16,046 bases of DNA, from assembly GCA_028565635.1 (NCBI GenBank), contig JAOXYB010025136.1, positions 1-16,046 of the forward strand, written 5' to 3'. The stretch is from Phoronis ovalis (lineage: Eukaryota; Phoronida; Phoronidae). The notes under the pieces are model-generated. The model saw only the letters and a program-made list of their open reading frames with translations. It searched no databases and was not told the origin of the DNA. Of the stretch, positions 1 through 8,625 are shown one piece after another. A program made the translations under genes and the position numbers. Every line of letters starts with the position of its first letter. Within the stretch, counting starts at the first letter, position 1.

Positions 1-97
1 CATTGTTCTCCACTGTAGTGTTTGTACGGTGTGTACATTGTTCTCCACTGTAGTGTTTGTACGGTGTGTACATTGTTCTCCACTGTGGTGTTTGTAC
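1..97. repeat. 35-bp tandem repeat, about 2.8 copies, cut by the window edge
   Basis: Copies begin at 1, 36 and 71, each opening with CATTGTTCTCCACTGT. The first two are identical over 35 bases. The third differs at one base (TAG to TGG) and stops matching after position 97. The array probably continues to the left. It lies upstream of the first DDR exon in the window, so it is most likely intronic. It shows no coding frame. Confidence 0.93.
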
Positions 98-858
98 AAT
101 ACACTCAATGATAACTACCTATACTATCATTTAACAGGACATACACTAGTTATGTAGATGGGAAAGGTCCTGTTCTTATAGCTTTATACAAAAAAAAAAT
201 ATTTCATAATCTTAGATGGTTAGTATTTACAAGTACTATAACATTTTTGTGCATGTTTGTAGTTCATTAAAGAATACCTTTTAAATATTATTCTACACTC
301 ATTAACTGCACGGTTTTGTATGGAATACTTTTGTTTTCTTGAAAAAGTTATTCACCCATAACGTCAATCAATATTAGTATTAATTTCCACTGCGATCTGT
401 TCTTCCAACGATATTAGTATTGACTTGTGTATACTCAAGCAAAAAGACAAGTCAGATATAATAAATGGAATCCAATAAACTGGAGAGTAATGTTGCCAGG
501 TTTTCAAAATTGACTCCCTCTGCAAACTCTATAAATATTTCTGTCCATACTGCATTTGATGTTAAGCACAAATCTCTCAATAAATTCAGGGTTATACATC
601 ATTTCAAGCAAAGGATAAGATGTAATAAATGGAATCCTTTAATCCTTTTATATAATTGGCATTTAGACATATTAATGAATTTCTCATGTCTTGTAGAAAA
701 GCGGGCAGTATGACTGCATCTTAATCAATTTGAACTGGTAGATTCCATGTTAGAAAAATGTTTGAATGCAGTAAGGCTTCGTAGTGTAAATGATGCAACA
801 GAGAGCAGCACCTTATGCAAGCATTTAACATCTTTAATTTCGTTTTCACTTTTTTCAG
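98..858 (+). other. Presumed intron upstream of the first visible DDR exon
   Basis: I see no discoidin-like exon here. The stretch ends in a pyrimidine-rich acceptor (TTTTTTCAG at 850-858). An open frame at 465-713 has no recognisable domain and no supporting splice sites. A degenerate duplication is present: 435-473 and 604-637 both start TCAAGCAAA and end TAATAAATGGAATCC, with a divergent centre. The remaining N-terminal DDR exons must lie left of the window. Confidence 0.7.
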
Positions 859-1006
859 AAATTTTTGGGTAACAAATTCACGTATATTGCTGAACCAAGA
901 GATGTAGATCCACCAATCATTGCTCGTAGAATCCGATTTGTGCCGTACAGTGAACAGCCAAGAACAGTCTGTATGAGAGTAGAACTTTACGGTTGCCCAT
1001 GGAAAG
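859..1006 (+). CDS. DDR: DDR exon: C-terminal end of the discoidin (F5/8 type C) domain
   Basis: Acceptor TTTTTCAG precedes 859; donor GTAAGT begins at 1007. The exon starts in phase 0 and ends one base into a codon. It reads from [15 protein letters not shown] through [12 protein letters not shown] to [12 protein letters not shown]. This matches the last strands of the DDR discoidin domain (PPIVARFVRF and [10 protein letters not shown] in DDR2). Both cysteines of the final CMRVELYGC motif are kept; in vertebrate DDRs they form the two discoidin disulfides with cysteines that would be in the missing exons. Confidence 0.95.
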
Positions 1007-4000
1007 GTAAGTTAGCTGAAGCTGTATAAAATCAGTAAAGTAAAGCAAAAACTTTCATGTTATGTCAGAATTTGATAGGATGCAAGAAAGTTAAAATAGA
1101 TATTATAGTTGTCAGAATTCAGTAACAAAATGTTGACTTTGCTCTGGCAGGTTCTTCATGTTTTCTTTATCATGGGTTGTATTTCTGAACAAAAATATCT
1201 GGTAAAGTTATTATATCTTCAAAATTCCTTTGATTACTGATTATTTCATGCAATTTCCTGATGTTAGAGAAAATATTATGTTATGAAGCAAATCAGACTA
1301 ATTATAGGTTGACCTAGGATTGTGACATGGATCATAATTAGATCAAGATTATGTACACATAATACTAATGCATACTAGCTGTCTAGGGTTATGTAAAACT
1401 TGGTTTTGAATAAACATATGGTTCCATATAGGGACATGATAAAAGGCAATTCTATCATGAAATATGAATATCGAAGTTTTAGTGATATTTAATTTCTGTA
1501 ACTTGCTGGCAGATCTAACATCTGTAAAGGATGATATTTTCACACAGTGCAATGGTACGGTGATCATTTTTGCTAATTCAAGAATTTAAGGCAACCGGTT
1601 CTGGAATCCCTCCGCTGTTATTGTTGAAAATATGTACATACATGTAGCAAATGATTAAAAGATATTTTTTCAATAATTATAGATGGTGTTCTTTCCTATG
1701 ACATGCCACAAGGAGAAAGAAGGGGGTCTGAGCTGGATTTGTATGACTTCACATATGATGGTAGCATTGTTGATAATTATCTCAGCGGTGGCCTCGGTCA
1801 ACTTATGGATGGACAAGAAGGTCCTTCGAACTTCCGATTTGATCCATTAAGTTTGGGGATTAAAGGCTATGAATGGGTGGGGTGGCGTAACGACAGTGTA
1901 ACTCGCCAACCAGTGGAAATCACTTTCAAATTTGACCATGTACGAAAGTTTCATGAAGTAAAAATACATTGTAACAACATGTTCTTAAAAGATGTGCGTG
2001 TGTTTAAAACAGCAATGGTGTATTTTAGTATCGGAGGGAAATATTATAATACTGAGCCAATAGAGTTTACCTTTATGAGAGACACGCTAATGGAATATGC
2101 ACGGACAGTTGTGGTACGATTAAATGGTGCGATTGGAAAACATGTAAAATTAGTGCTAAGATTTGATGCTCGGTGGATTATGATCAGTGAAATTGAGTTC
2201 ACCTCAGGTAAGCGGTTCGTAATGTATTTAATTACAGTAAAGTAATATATGAATCTTGAGTGTTGATATGTGTATTAAAACACCTTTGCCATTTTGGTTA
2301 TTAGTACAATATGTAAAAGGAAAACTTGCAATCTATTACGTAACATTAGAGCAGGTGGTGCAGAGGTACTAATGTTATAAAATTCTGTTGTGTTATGGAA
2401 CTATTGTAATGAGAGTATGTTGTGTACACATTTCATAACTCACTTGTGAGTATGAAAGATAATTGCATTCAAGCAAACTTATTACATCAAAGCAGGTTTA
2501 TTTTTTTTAAATGTTTGGTATAATGCATAGCTAGCTGAAATAACATTTTAATGTTTAATAAAACAAAATATACGTATTTTGCAGAGATTTTATCAGGAAA
2601 TTTTACGGAGGAAATACCGCCTGTAACGACTGATGATAGCACCAGGAATACTGCTGATATTTACCGTATCCCTGTCGAGAATGAAACTGGAGGTAGAAAA
2701 AGAAATCACATTTTCATTCTACAGATCATTGAGCGCATTTTAAGATGAAGCAATATTACTGATTTTCCAAAAAGCAATAACAATTTGATTTTTTGTTTGT
2801 TTACGTGCCAAAACTGAAATAACATACTTGAGTTTTAAAAGGTTTACAAACCCAGTTAATAAAATGATTGTTTTTGTCAATTTTACAGTATCTGGTCAGC
2901 CTAATTCGACTGTTCCAACTTCTCAAGGTGCACCATCAAATCCACATAATCAAGATGTAATGGGTATCATTATTGGTGCATTATCTGGGTTCTTGTTTCT
3001 TATCGTTGTCATTGTTATTATTTTGATTATCCGACATCGTCGACGCAAACTGGGAGAAGGATATAAGCCACCTGATCAACATATGATGTACAATGTAACA
3101 GATTATAGAGCTGCACCAAATGGAAATGGAAAATTGCTTAATGGCAAGGTATCATTGTTTCTTTGTTACAAAATTTATCATGGTTTAATATTATATCATC
3201 TTAAATGCTCTAATTTCAATAGTTCACTTGGACAAAGTTCTATCCTCAGTTACTATTAATGTTTATTTCTTGCCAAGTTTTACATGTACGTATGCTACAT
3301 GCAGTCGATAAAATTATTTTTGCATTTAGAAAATGGCAAACACTGCATTATTAATAATTTCCCCAATGCAAAAATATTTTTATTGACTACATAGTATAGA
3401 TACATATACATGCAATACTTCACAAAAATGGTAAGAATTATGTTCTTCTTTTTGTTTCTTCTCCAAAAGACAATAAACCATTATTATTCCGATAGGAACT
3501 AATATCCAGTCAAATTTGGCATTGTGCAAATATCGTAGTACAATCCCGAACACGCTTTTACAGGTTTACAAATGTGTGAATATGAATGACATTACATCTG
3601 AAATTGATAATCGAACGAATCATGAAATATATCATGAACCAGCTGACAGTATTCAGGGGAGAAAACTTCCCGATGTACCAGGTAGTGAATTCTCTGGTAA
3701 GTTTCTCATGTTACAACAATGCGTATCATAATAGTGTCAAATTATACTTAATAATGACTATAACCAAATTAGATGTTGCTATTTGTCCAGAATGAATTAT
3801 AAAAAACTTGCATTTTATAAACTACTAAGCTTCTAAGAAAATGTTAAAAAGGGCTGATTATTTTAATATTGTTGGTCCAGCATTGTGTGGAAATAACTTA
3901 CTGTAAAGAATTATACGGTTCAAGACCGAATAAAAGAACTGGATTATGTCATTTTTTGATTGACCCATCATATTGCAGGGCGTACATCATGTACTTCATG

Positions 4001-7000
4001 TCCTCGATGTCACCACAAATATAGGTGTAAGTTATGAGTAATACCAGCTTTTGGTTTCATCAACCAATATTTATATAAACCACATTGACTCACCTTTTCC
4101 TAATTTCTTGTCTTCTGTGACACATTTTAGTGATACGAGCCAAGTTCTTACTGTGCAACTTTTTTCCGTACATTTTTAATCTGCGAACAGTTTCTCACAA
4201 TTCTACTGTTAAGTGTGTCGCATGCACAATAGTTATGTTATATTGTGCAACCTTAACTTTTTTCCAGTTATGAATCACGAGTGACTTTAAGTTAATGCAA
4301 ATAGCTTTACGTTAATATAAATAGCTCTGTATATGTAGGAATTGGGATCCAAATACACTGATTAAAGTGATCCAATAACTGCTTTCTAATAAAAATCACA
4401 CAAAATTTTAGATTTATGGCATTTGCTCTCTGTAGTGACGCTTTGTCATAAAGTATGTAAATTATGTTAGTTAAAACCCAATTTACAACATTTGTGGTAT
4501 TGGACCTAAACATGTTACCTGTATATCCAAATACTGTGTAAACCCTGTTGCATGTCACAAATGTTGTTTGTTATTGTGCATCAACAGTTGTAAGGTGCTT
4601 AATGTGTGCTATATTGCAGCAGTAGGCTGTGAATAAATAAGTTCTAGCTCTACAAATTCAAATACACTGGATTTTAATTCAGAACTTGCCAATATAAAAT
4701 TCAAAAATAAGTTATATATTTTAGTGGCAAAAAGATAACAATAATGCAATGATACTGTACTGTTGCTATCTCCCGGAGCTCAGTTTACCAGTATACCTCC
4801 CATTCTATCATTTGTTAAAGCACTAAAACTACAAGGAACAGATACCACCGATTTTTGCTTTTACATGTTTACTATAAATAAAAGCTTGAAAAAAGACATT
4901 GTTCTGCCCCATTCTTCATACCATTGCAAAAATACAATGTTGTAAGCAAAAAAAAAAATGTTCAAGGAAACATAATGCATTGAGTATTTTCTTCTTTATA
5001 GATAGAGAGTATGCTGTACCTGACGTAACAAAGTCGGCATCTGGTGGCTTAATCGTGGCACTGCCTCCTCACAATCATCCTTATCGCCATGTGATACCAT
5101 CATCTTTGTCACCTACATATCCAACTGCTGATTTACTTAATGCACCAAATATACAGGTAGAGTAAATATGATGCACTACAATAATGTATAGTTTACCATT
5201 GTATACATAGTAATTTACCACAATCAAGAGTTATTGTAGTTAAAGTGAGCTGAATAAAATAGAACAAAGAAAAAGAGCACTGAATTCATCTATATTTTAT
5301 GTTTTGAAATTTGTGTTGTCAGTTTTATATACATTACTTAATTTTAGGTAAATCAGACAAAATGCTAGCAATGTTTTCATTTGCCAGTGGCAGTAATAGA
5401 TGTGTAAAGTCACTGATATTTTCCAATTGTCCTATAAACACCTACTACTGATAATCTGACGATTCATTTTTGGTTGCTTATTATTTCTAGGATTTTTTTT
5501 GTTGTGTTCAGACTTTAGTAGTTATGATAATTTGAGCACAAAACCAAACCTTGTACATGATTGCCTTTTTTATAGGGAGTTAGTGGAAATAATGTCTACT
5601 CCACTCCAAACTTAGAACTACTATTTAGAGAGGACACACCTGTAATGGAGTTTCCTAGAGAAAATTTGAGATTTGTTGAGAAGTTGGGAGAAGGGCAATT
5701 TGGAGAGGTAGGGTTCTTGTGATGGTGTCAATATGTAATGTTTTGTTACTTTTGGAAATTCTCCAGAAATATGCAAAAGTTCTTGCACACATATATAATA
5801 CATATATATACACGAACAACTCATGACAATGTTGACTTTTAGAATTTTGAATAATTTAAAATTCATAAGGTAATTTTTTATCTTAAAAACTTCAGGTGCA
5901 TTTGTGTGAAGCAGAAAATATTCAAGATTTTCTTGGAGATGAGTTTCTAATGAACAGAATAAGTCCTACAAAGTCGATGATGGTTGCAGTGAAAGTTTTA
6001 AGAAAGGATGCAAATGATAATGCAAGGTATGATTTTATTGTTAGGCAATTCTGTCAACATAGAATACAGATTTAATATTTTATATATCACAAGAGTTCTC
6101 CCAGTTCAGGATAAGAAGTGATGAGCATTCATTTATAACTCTCTCAGTTGCAATTTCAATAATGGAGCTGGATTCATGCTTTTATGCAGTATCGACTATA
6201 AATTATTGAGCTCAATTGCTAATCTGGCAAAAAAATTAAAGTAACTGAAAAAAGCGTCTGTCCTTTAGAGAATCATTGAGTACAGTTTGCCTTACTTTTG
6301 TGCTTGATTAGAAATTATACGATTTCAAGATGAAATCCTTAATAACACACTTCTTAACATGCAGGACTGATTTTCAAAAAGAAGTTAGACTCATGTCAAG
6401 ATTAAGAGATCCCAACATCGTTAGAGTTTTAGCTATCTGTACAAAAGATGACCCACCGTGTATGATAGTGGAAAACATGAAGTATGGAGATCTGAATCAG
6501 TTCTTGGTGCAGCACTCGCCAGAAAACACTATAAATAGAAACAGCAATATTAGAACATTAAGGTATGGTATAATGAAGTACAAAAATTGTCAGCGTTCTG
6601 GTATAAATAGTACAGTGAATTAATTTCAGTTTTTGCTGTCTAACTAATAGACAGCTTTGTCATGACACTTTTGTGGTTACTATGTGTATAAACAAATATC
6701 AATTTTTAGTTCTAGAACTAATATTAATTGTGACAGAAAATAGATATTTGGTAAACTTGAACATTGTATAGATAGGTATAATGCTAATTGGATTAGAAGC
6801 TGTGACCCATAATTTTAAAGAAATAAGTCAAAGTGCTTGTAGTTTGATAAATATAGCTCTTTAAAAAAGTTGGGTTTCTAATGAAGGAATATTATAGTAG
6901 AATAAAGCATCTTAAACATAAGGCAGTCATTGGAGGATATTCTTCTTTGTGGAAAAAAAATGAATTTTAACAGGGGCTTCTATTATGTTTGGGTTTATAC

Positions 7001-8625
7001 AGTATTCTAAATTTTGAGCTTCTCTTCAAGGGAGGGATTATATTTGGATAACGAAGTTTAAAATTGAGGTTCTACTAAAGAGAAGTCTTGTATTTCAATA
7101 AATTTTAAGTTTAAAAGACTTCTATTCTATTGATGCCTTCTACTTTGATTTAGTAATATAAATTTTGGACATATTTGAAAGATACAGTTCGTCATTATGT
7201 AAGTGTTTAGGTCCTAATGTACAATTCTGGCAGCTTGTTTCAAGGATTCTTATTGTAACCTTGTTCTGCTTTACCAAATTCTCACATTAGTCAAATCACA
7301 GTTAATATGTGTCAAATCCTAAAAAATGCTCCTGATGGTCTTCTATGACTTTTAGATGAAATAACAGGAATTTTACAGAATTTGTTTACATGTCACTATC
7401 TAGTCATTCGAAGAGATGAAGGCTGTCGAAATATTTCAAATTGAATAACATTTTATTTATAATAAAAGTTTGTAGCAATTCAAATATATGTGAATAGAAT
7501 GATAGCAAATATCCTGTCTTTCCATAAAATGTAATAACTGTAATGTCACTTGTTTTCTAGTTATGGATGTTTAATATACATGGCATCCCAAATTGCATCT
7601 GGCATGAAATATTTAGAAACAATGAATATGGTGCATAGAGACTTAGCTTCTAGAAACTGTCTCGTTGGACATTTATATACCATCAAAATTTCCGATTTTG
7701 GCATGAGTCGAAGCCTGTATAGTTCTGATTATTACCGAATAGAAGGTCGAGCTGTGCTGCCTATTAGATGGATGGCATGGGAGAGTATTTTGTTGGTAAG
7801 TTTAAATTTATTTCGTCATAACTGAATAGTAGTCTTCTAGTTATGCTTTACATGCTGCACTTAGAGACATAAAGCTACACATGGACATGCATACATAGAG
7901 ATGTACATGTAATTCTGTTAACTTGTGCCTCAGTAACAAATAGTTGAAATCGCTTCTGGTAATGTTGTAGTTTGTATTAATGTAAAGCTGTTTGTCATGT
8001 CATACGTTGAACCTGTCTTGGGTTTGTGATGTCTTATTTGTATAATCAGGTTTAAATGAAATGTAAGTTGGGCAATACTTATCAAAGATCCTCTGTGTCC
8101 AAGGTTAGTTACTTTACAACACCTGCGGCTACTCTTACTCAGATTATATGAGTGTGACATTACAAATTATAAGACACATTTAATGTACTATATCCCAACA
8201 AAGCAATGGTTTGTATATAAATGAAGTAAACATATAATGGTAGGTATTAAATATGGTAATTGCAATTGTTTTTATTATTTTAGGGTAAATTTTCATCTCA
8301 CAGTGATGTCTGGTCTTTTGCTGTTACATTGTGGGAAATATTAAACTTTGCTAAAGAGCAGCCATTTGACAGTATGTCGGACGAACAAGTTATTGAAAAC
8401 TGTGGACATTTTTATCGTAATAATGGTCAACAAGTTTATTTACCGGAACCTGAAATTTGTCCAAGAGAGATATATGATCTTATGCGGGAATGTTGGAATC
8501 AAAATGCAAGCGAAAGACCAAGTTTCAAAGAAATTCACATGTTTTTACAACGAAAAAATATGGGATACAATCCGAAAGATGAAAAATTGATGATGAATAA
8601 TCACTTTAATTTACCAGTATGTTAA
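859..8625 (+). CDS. DDR: Discoidin domain receptor tyrosine kinase (DDR1/DDR2 homolog), 5'-partial, multi-exon
   Basis: This is a collagen-activated receptor tyrosine kinase of the plasma membrane. Coding exons are 859-1006, 1683-2207, 2585-2692, 2889-3148, 3564-3696, 5002-5156, 5576-5707, 5896-6026, 6365-6562, 7561-7795 and 8284-8625; exon 3979-4026 is optional. They sum to 2367 bases (788 residues plus stop), all joins are GT-AG and every phase matches. Human DDR2 has 855 residues, so roughly the first 130-160 residues (signal peptide and most of the collagen-binding discoidin domain) are missing to the left. Visible signatures are [25 protein letters not shown], one membrane span, [26 protein letters not shown] and GRAVLPIRW. 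The last four and the activation-loop YSSDYYR are near-identical to vertebrate DDRs. Known biology of the family: slow, sustained autophosphorylation on fibrillar collagen. The gene predates, or is outside, the vertebrate DDR1/DDR2 split, so neither paralog name is assigned. Confidence 0.97.
1683..2207 (+). CDS. DDR: DDR exon: complete discoidin-like (DS-like) domain
   Basis: A 525-base exon with acceptor ATAATTATAG and donor GTAAGC at 2208, entered and left in phase 1. It begins [15 protein letters not shown] and contains [30 protein letters not shown] and [11 protein letters not shown]. These are all landmarks of the DS-like domain that packs against the collagen-binding domain in DDR1. WRNDS keeps the conserved N-glycosylation sequon. 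Two cysteines found here in both human DDRs are replaced: valine at 2018-2020 and leucine at 2150-2152 (see findings). The open frame runs through the donor to 2245, but the splice is required to keep the downstream frame. Confidence 0.96.
2585..2692 (+). CDS. DDR: DDR exon: extracellular stalk, first part
   Basis: This 108-base phase 1-1 exon follows acceptor TATTTTGCAG and ends at donor GTAGAA (2693). It encodes 36 residues rich in T, D and E, including sequons GNFT and NETG, with no cysteine. It fits the poorly conserved, glycosylated linker between the DS-like domain and the membrane. The assignment rests on position, phase and splice sites rather than on sequence similarity. Confidence 0.85.
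2889..3148 (+). CDS. DDR: DDR exon: stalk end, transmembrane helix and start of cytosolic juxtamembrane
   Basis: Acceptor TTTTACAG; donor GTATCA at 3149; enters phase 1 and leaves phase 0. A short S/T/P/N-rich stalk precedes a 25-residue hydrophobic helix (2957-3031) followed by the stop-transfer cluster RHRRRK. The helix begins with two overlapping GxxxG steps (GIIIGALSG), a pattern that favours helix dimers; DDRs are constitutive dimers. Downstream are cytosolic tyrosines in MMYNVTDYR. Confidence 0.94.
3296..3396. mobile_element. Imperfect inverted repeat in DDR intron, possible tiny TA-flanked MITE
   Basis: Arms 3298-3326 and 3365-3393 are reverse complements at 25 of 29 positions (core AATGCAAAAATA), separated by 38 bases. 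A TA dinucleotide sits just outside the left arm (3296-3297) and one base beyond the right arm (3395-3396). This could be a degenerate mariner-type MITE or simply an intronic hairpin. There is no coding content, and the family cannot be named from one copy. Confidence 0.35.
3564..3696 (+). CDS. DDR: DDR exon: cytosolic juxtamembrane segment with YHEP motif
   Basis: Acceptor CGCTTTTACAG, donor GTAAGT (3697), phase 0 to phase 1. The peptide [14 protein letters not shown] is followed by [20 protein letters not shown], which aligns with YQEPSRLIRKLPEFAPG of human DDR2. That match confirms the frame and the acceptor choice. Tyr at 3630-3632 lies in a YxxP motif, a type bound by CRK/NCK-class SH2 domains once phosphorylated. 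Confidence 0.92.
3697..5001 (+). other. DDR: DDR juxtamembrane intron(s), about 1.3 kb
   Basis: This is the longest intron in the visible gene unless the 48-base cassette at 3979-4026 is used. Apart from that candidate exon I see nothing coding. An open frame at 4763-4945 lacks family similarity and sits between no plausible splice pair. The region ends in TTTTCTTCTTTATAG, a good acceptor. It is AT-rich with several A/T runs. Confidence 0.75.
3979..4026 (+). CDS. DDR: Candidate 48-base cassette exon of DDR, juxtamembrane, Cys-rich
   Basis: A 48-base segment (16 codons) lies between acceptor CATATTGCAG (ending 3978) and a consensus donor GTAAGT (4027). It enters in phase 1 and leaves in phase 1, so including or skipping it both preserve the frame between exons 3564-3696 and 5002-5156. 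It would encode [15 protein letters not shown] and turn the next codon from Asp to Tyr (YREYAVP). Vertebrate DDR1 has an alternative juxtamembrane exon, so the location has a precedent, but the sequence does not resemble that one. It could be chance: only RNA or conservation can decide. Confidence 0.45.
5002..5156 (+). CDS. DDR: DDR exon: juxtamembrane segment with YAVP motif
   Basis: Acceptor TTCTTTATAG, donor GTAGAG (5157), phase 1 to phase 0. Joined to the previous constitutive exon it reads [12 protein letters not shown], then a G/P/H-rich stretch and [13 protein letters not shown]. The latter aligns with YAEADIVNLQ of human DDR2, just before the kinase-proximal GVTGGNTYSVP segment. Tyr at 5010-5012 is in a YxxP motif. 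Confidence 0.93.
5576..5707 (+). CDS. DDR: DDR exon: kinase-proximal juxtamembrane and glycine-rich loop
   Basis: Acceptor CTTTTTTATAG, donor GTAGGG (5708), phase 0-0, 44 codons. [12 protein letters not shown] aligns with GVTGGNTYSVPA of DDR2. [21 protein letters not shown] is the kinase entry, with an intact GxGxFG ATP-binding loop. A third YxxP tyrosine is at 5597-5599. Confidence 0.97.
5896..6026 (+). CDS. DDR: DDR exon: kinase N-lobe with catalytic lysine
   Basis: Acceptor AACTTCAG, donor GTATGA (6027), phase 0 to phase 2. It continues the glycine loop as VHLCEAENI, passes through a DDR-specific insert and reaches [17 protein letters not shown]. The ATP-anchoring Lys is codon 5992-5994. 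DDR2 reads VLVAVKMLRADANKNAR at this point. Confidence 0.97.
6365..6562 (+). CDS. DDR: DDR exon: kinase alpha-C helix, gatekeeper and hinge
   Basis: Acceptor ACATGCAG, donor GTATGG (6563), phase 2-2. [20 protein letters not shown] carries the alpha-C glutamate, and GDLNQFL is the DDR signature after the hinge. The gatekeeper, Thr in human DDRs (CMITEYM), is Val here (GTG 6468-6470), and the second hinge residue is Asn instead of Tyr (CMIVENM). The rest of the N-lobe looks functional. Confidence 0.97.
6563..7560 (+). other. DDR: DDR intron within the kinase domain, about 1 kb
   Basis: The stretch runs from donor GTATGG to acceptor TTGTTTTCTAG. No open frame matches kinase sequence. I see no gene, RNA or clear repeat in it, only AT-rich sequence. 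Confidence 0.8.
7561..7795 (+). CDS. DDR: DDR exon: kinase catalytic and activation loops
   Basis: Acceptor TGTTTTCTAG, donor GTAAGT (7796), phase 2 to phase 0. It reads [13 protein letters not shown], then HRDLASRN (catalytic Asp at 7640-7642), DFG (7694-7702), the activation loop [18 protein letters not shown] with all three regulatory tyrosines, and WMAWESILL. Every residue needed for catalysis is present. An ATG at 7562-7564 overlaps the acceptor but is not in the kinase frame. Confidence 0.98.
8284..8625 (+). CDS. DDR: DDR last coding exon: kinase C-lobe, short tail and stop
   Basis: Acceptor TTATTTTAG, phase 0, stop TAA at 8623-8625. It begins [18 protein letters not shown] and contains LSDEQVIEN-like [25 protein letters not shown] and [13 protein letters not shown]. 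After the point where human DDR2 ends (EIHLLLLQQGDE), about 20 more residues follow, ending NLPVC. That C-terminal tail has no recognised motif. Confidence 0.97.
   Translation, partial: GKFSSHSDVWSFAVTLWEILNFAKEQPFDSMSDEQVIENCGHFYRNNGQQVYLPEPEICPREIYDLMRECWNQNASERPSFKEIHMFLQRKNMGYNPKDEKLMMNNHFNLPVC

Noticed and set aside
465-713. 82-codon plus-strand open frame
   Set aside because: No similarity to the discoidin domain, no splice signals at its ends, and low-complexity AT-rich codons; taken as intronic chance.
3496-3563. A longer version of DDR exon 3564-3696 starting at 3496 after GATAG
   Set aside because: Joined in the phase left by exon 2889-3148 it reaches a TGA before the conserved YHEP region. 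The acceptor before 3564 keeps the frame and matches DDR2.
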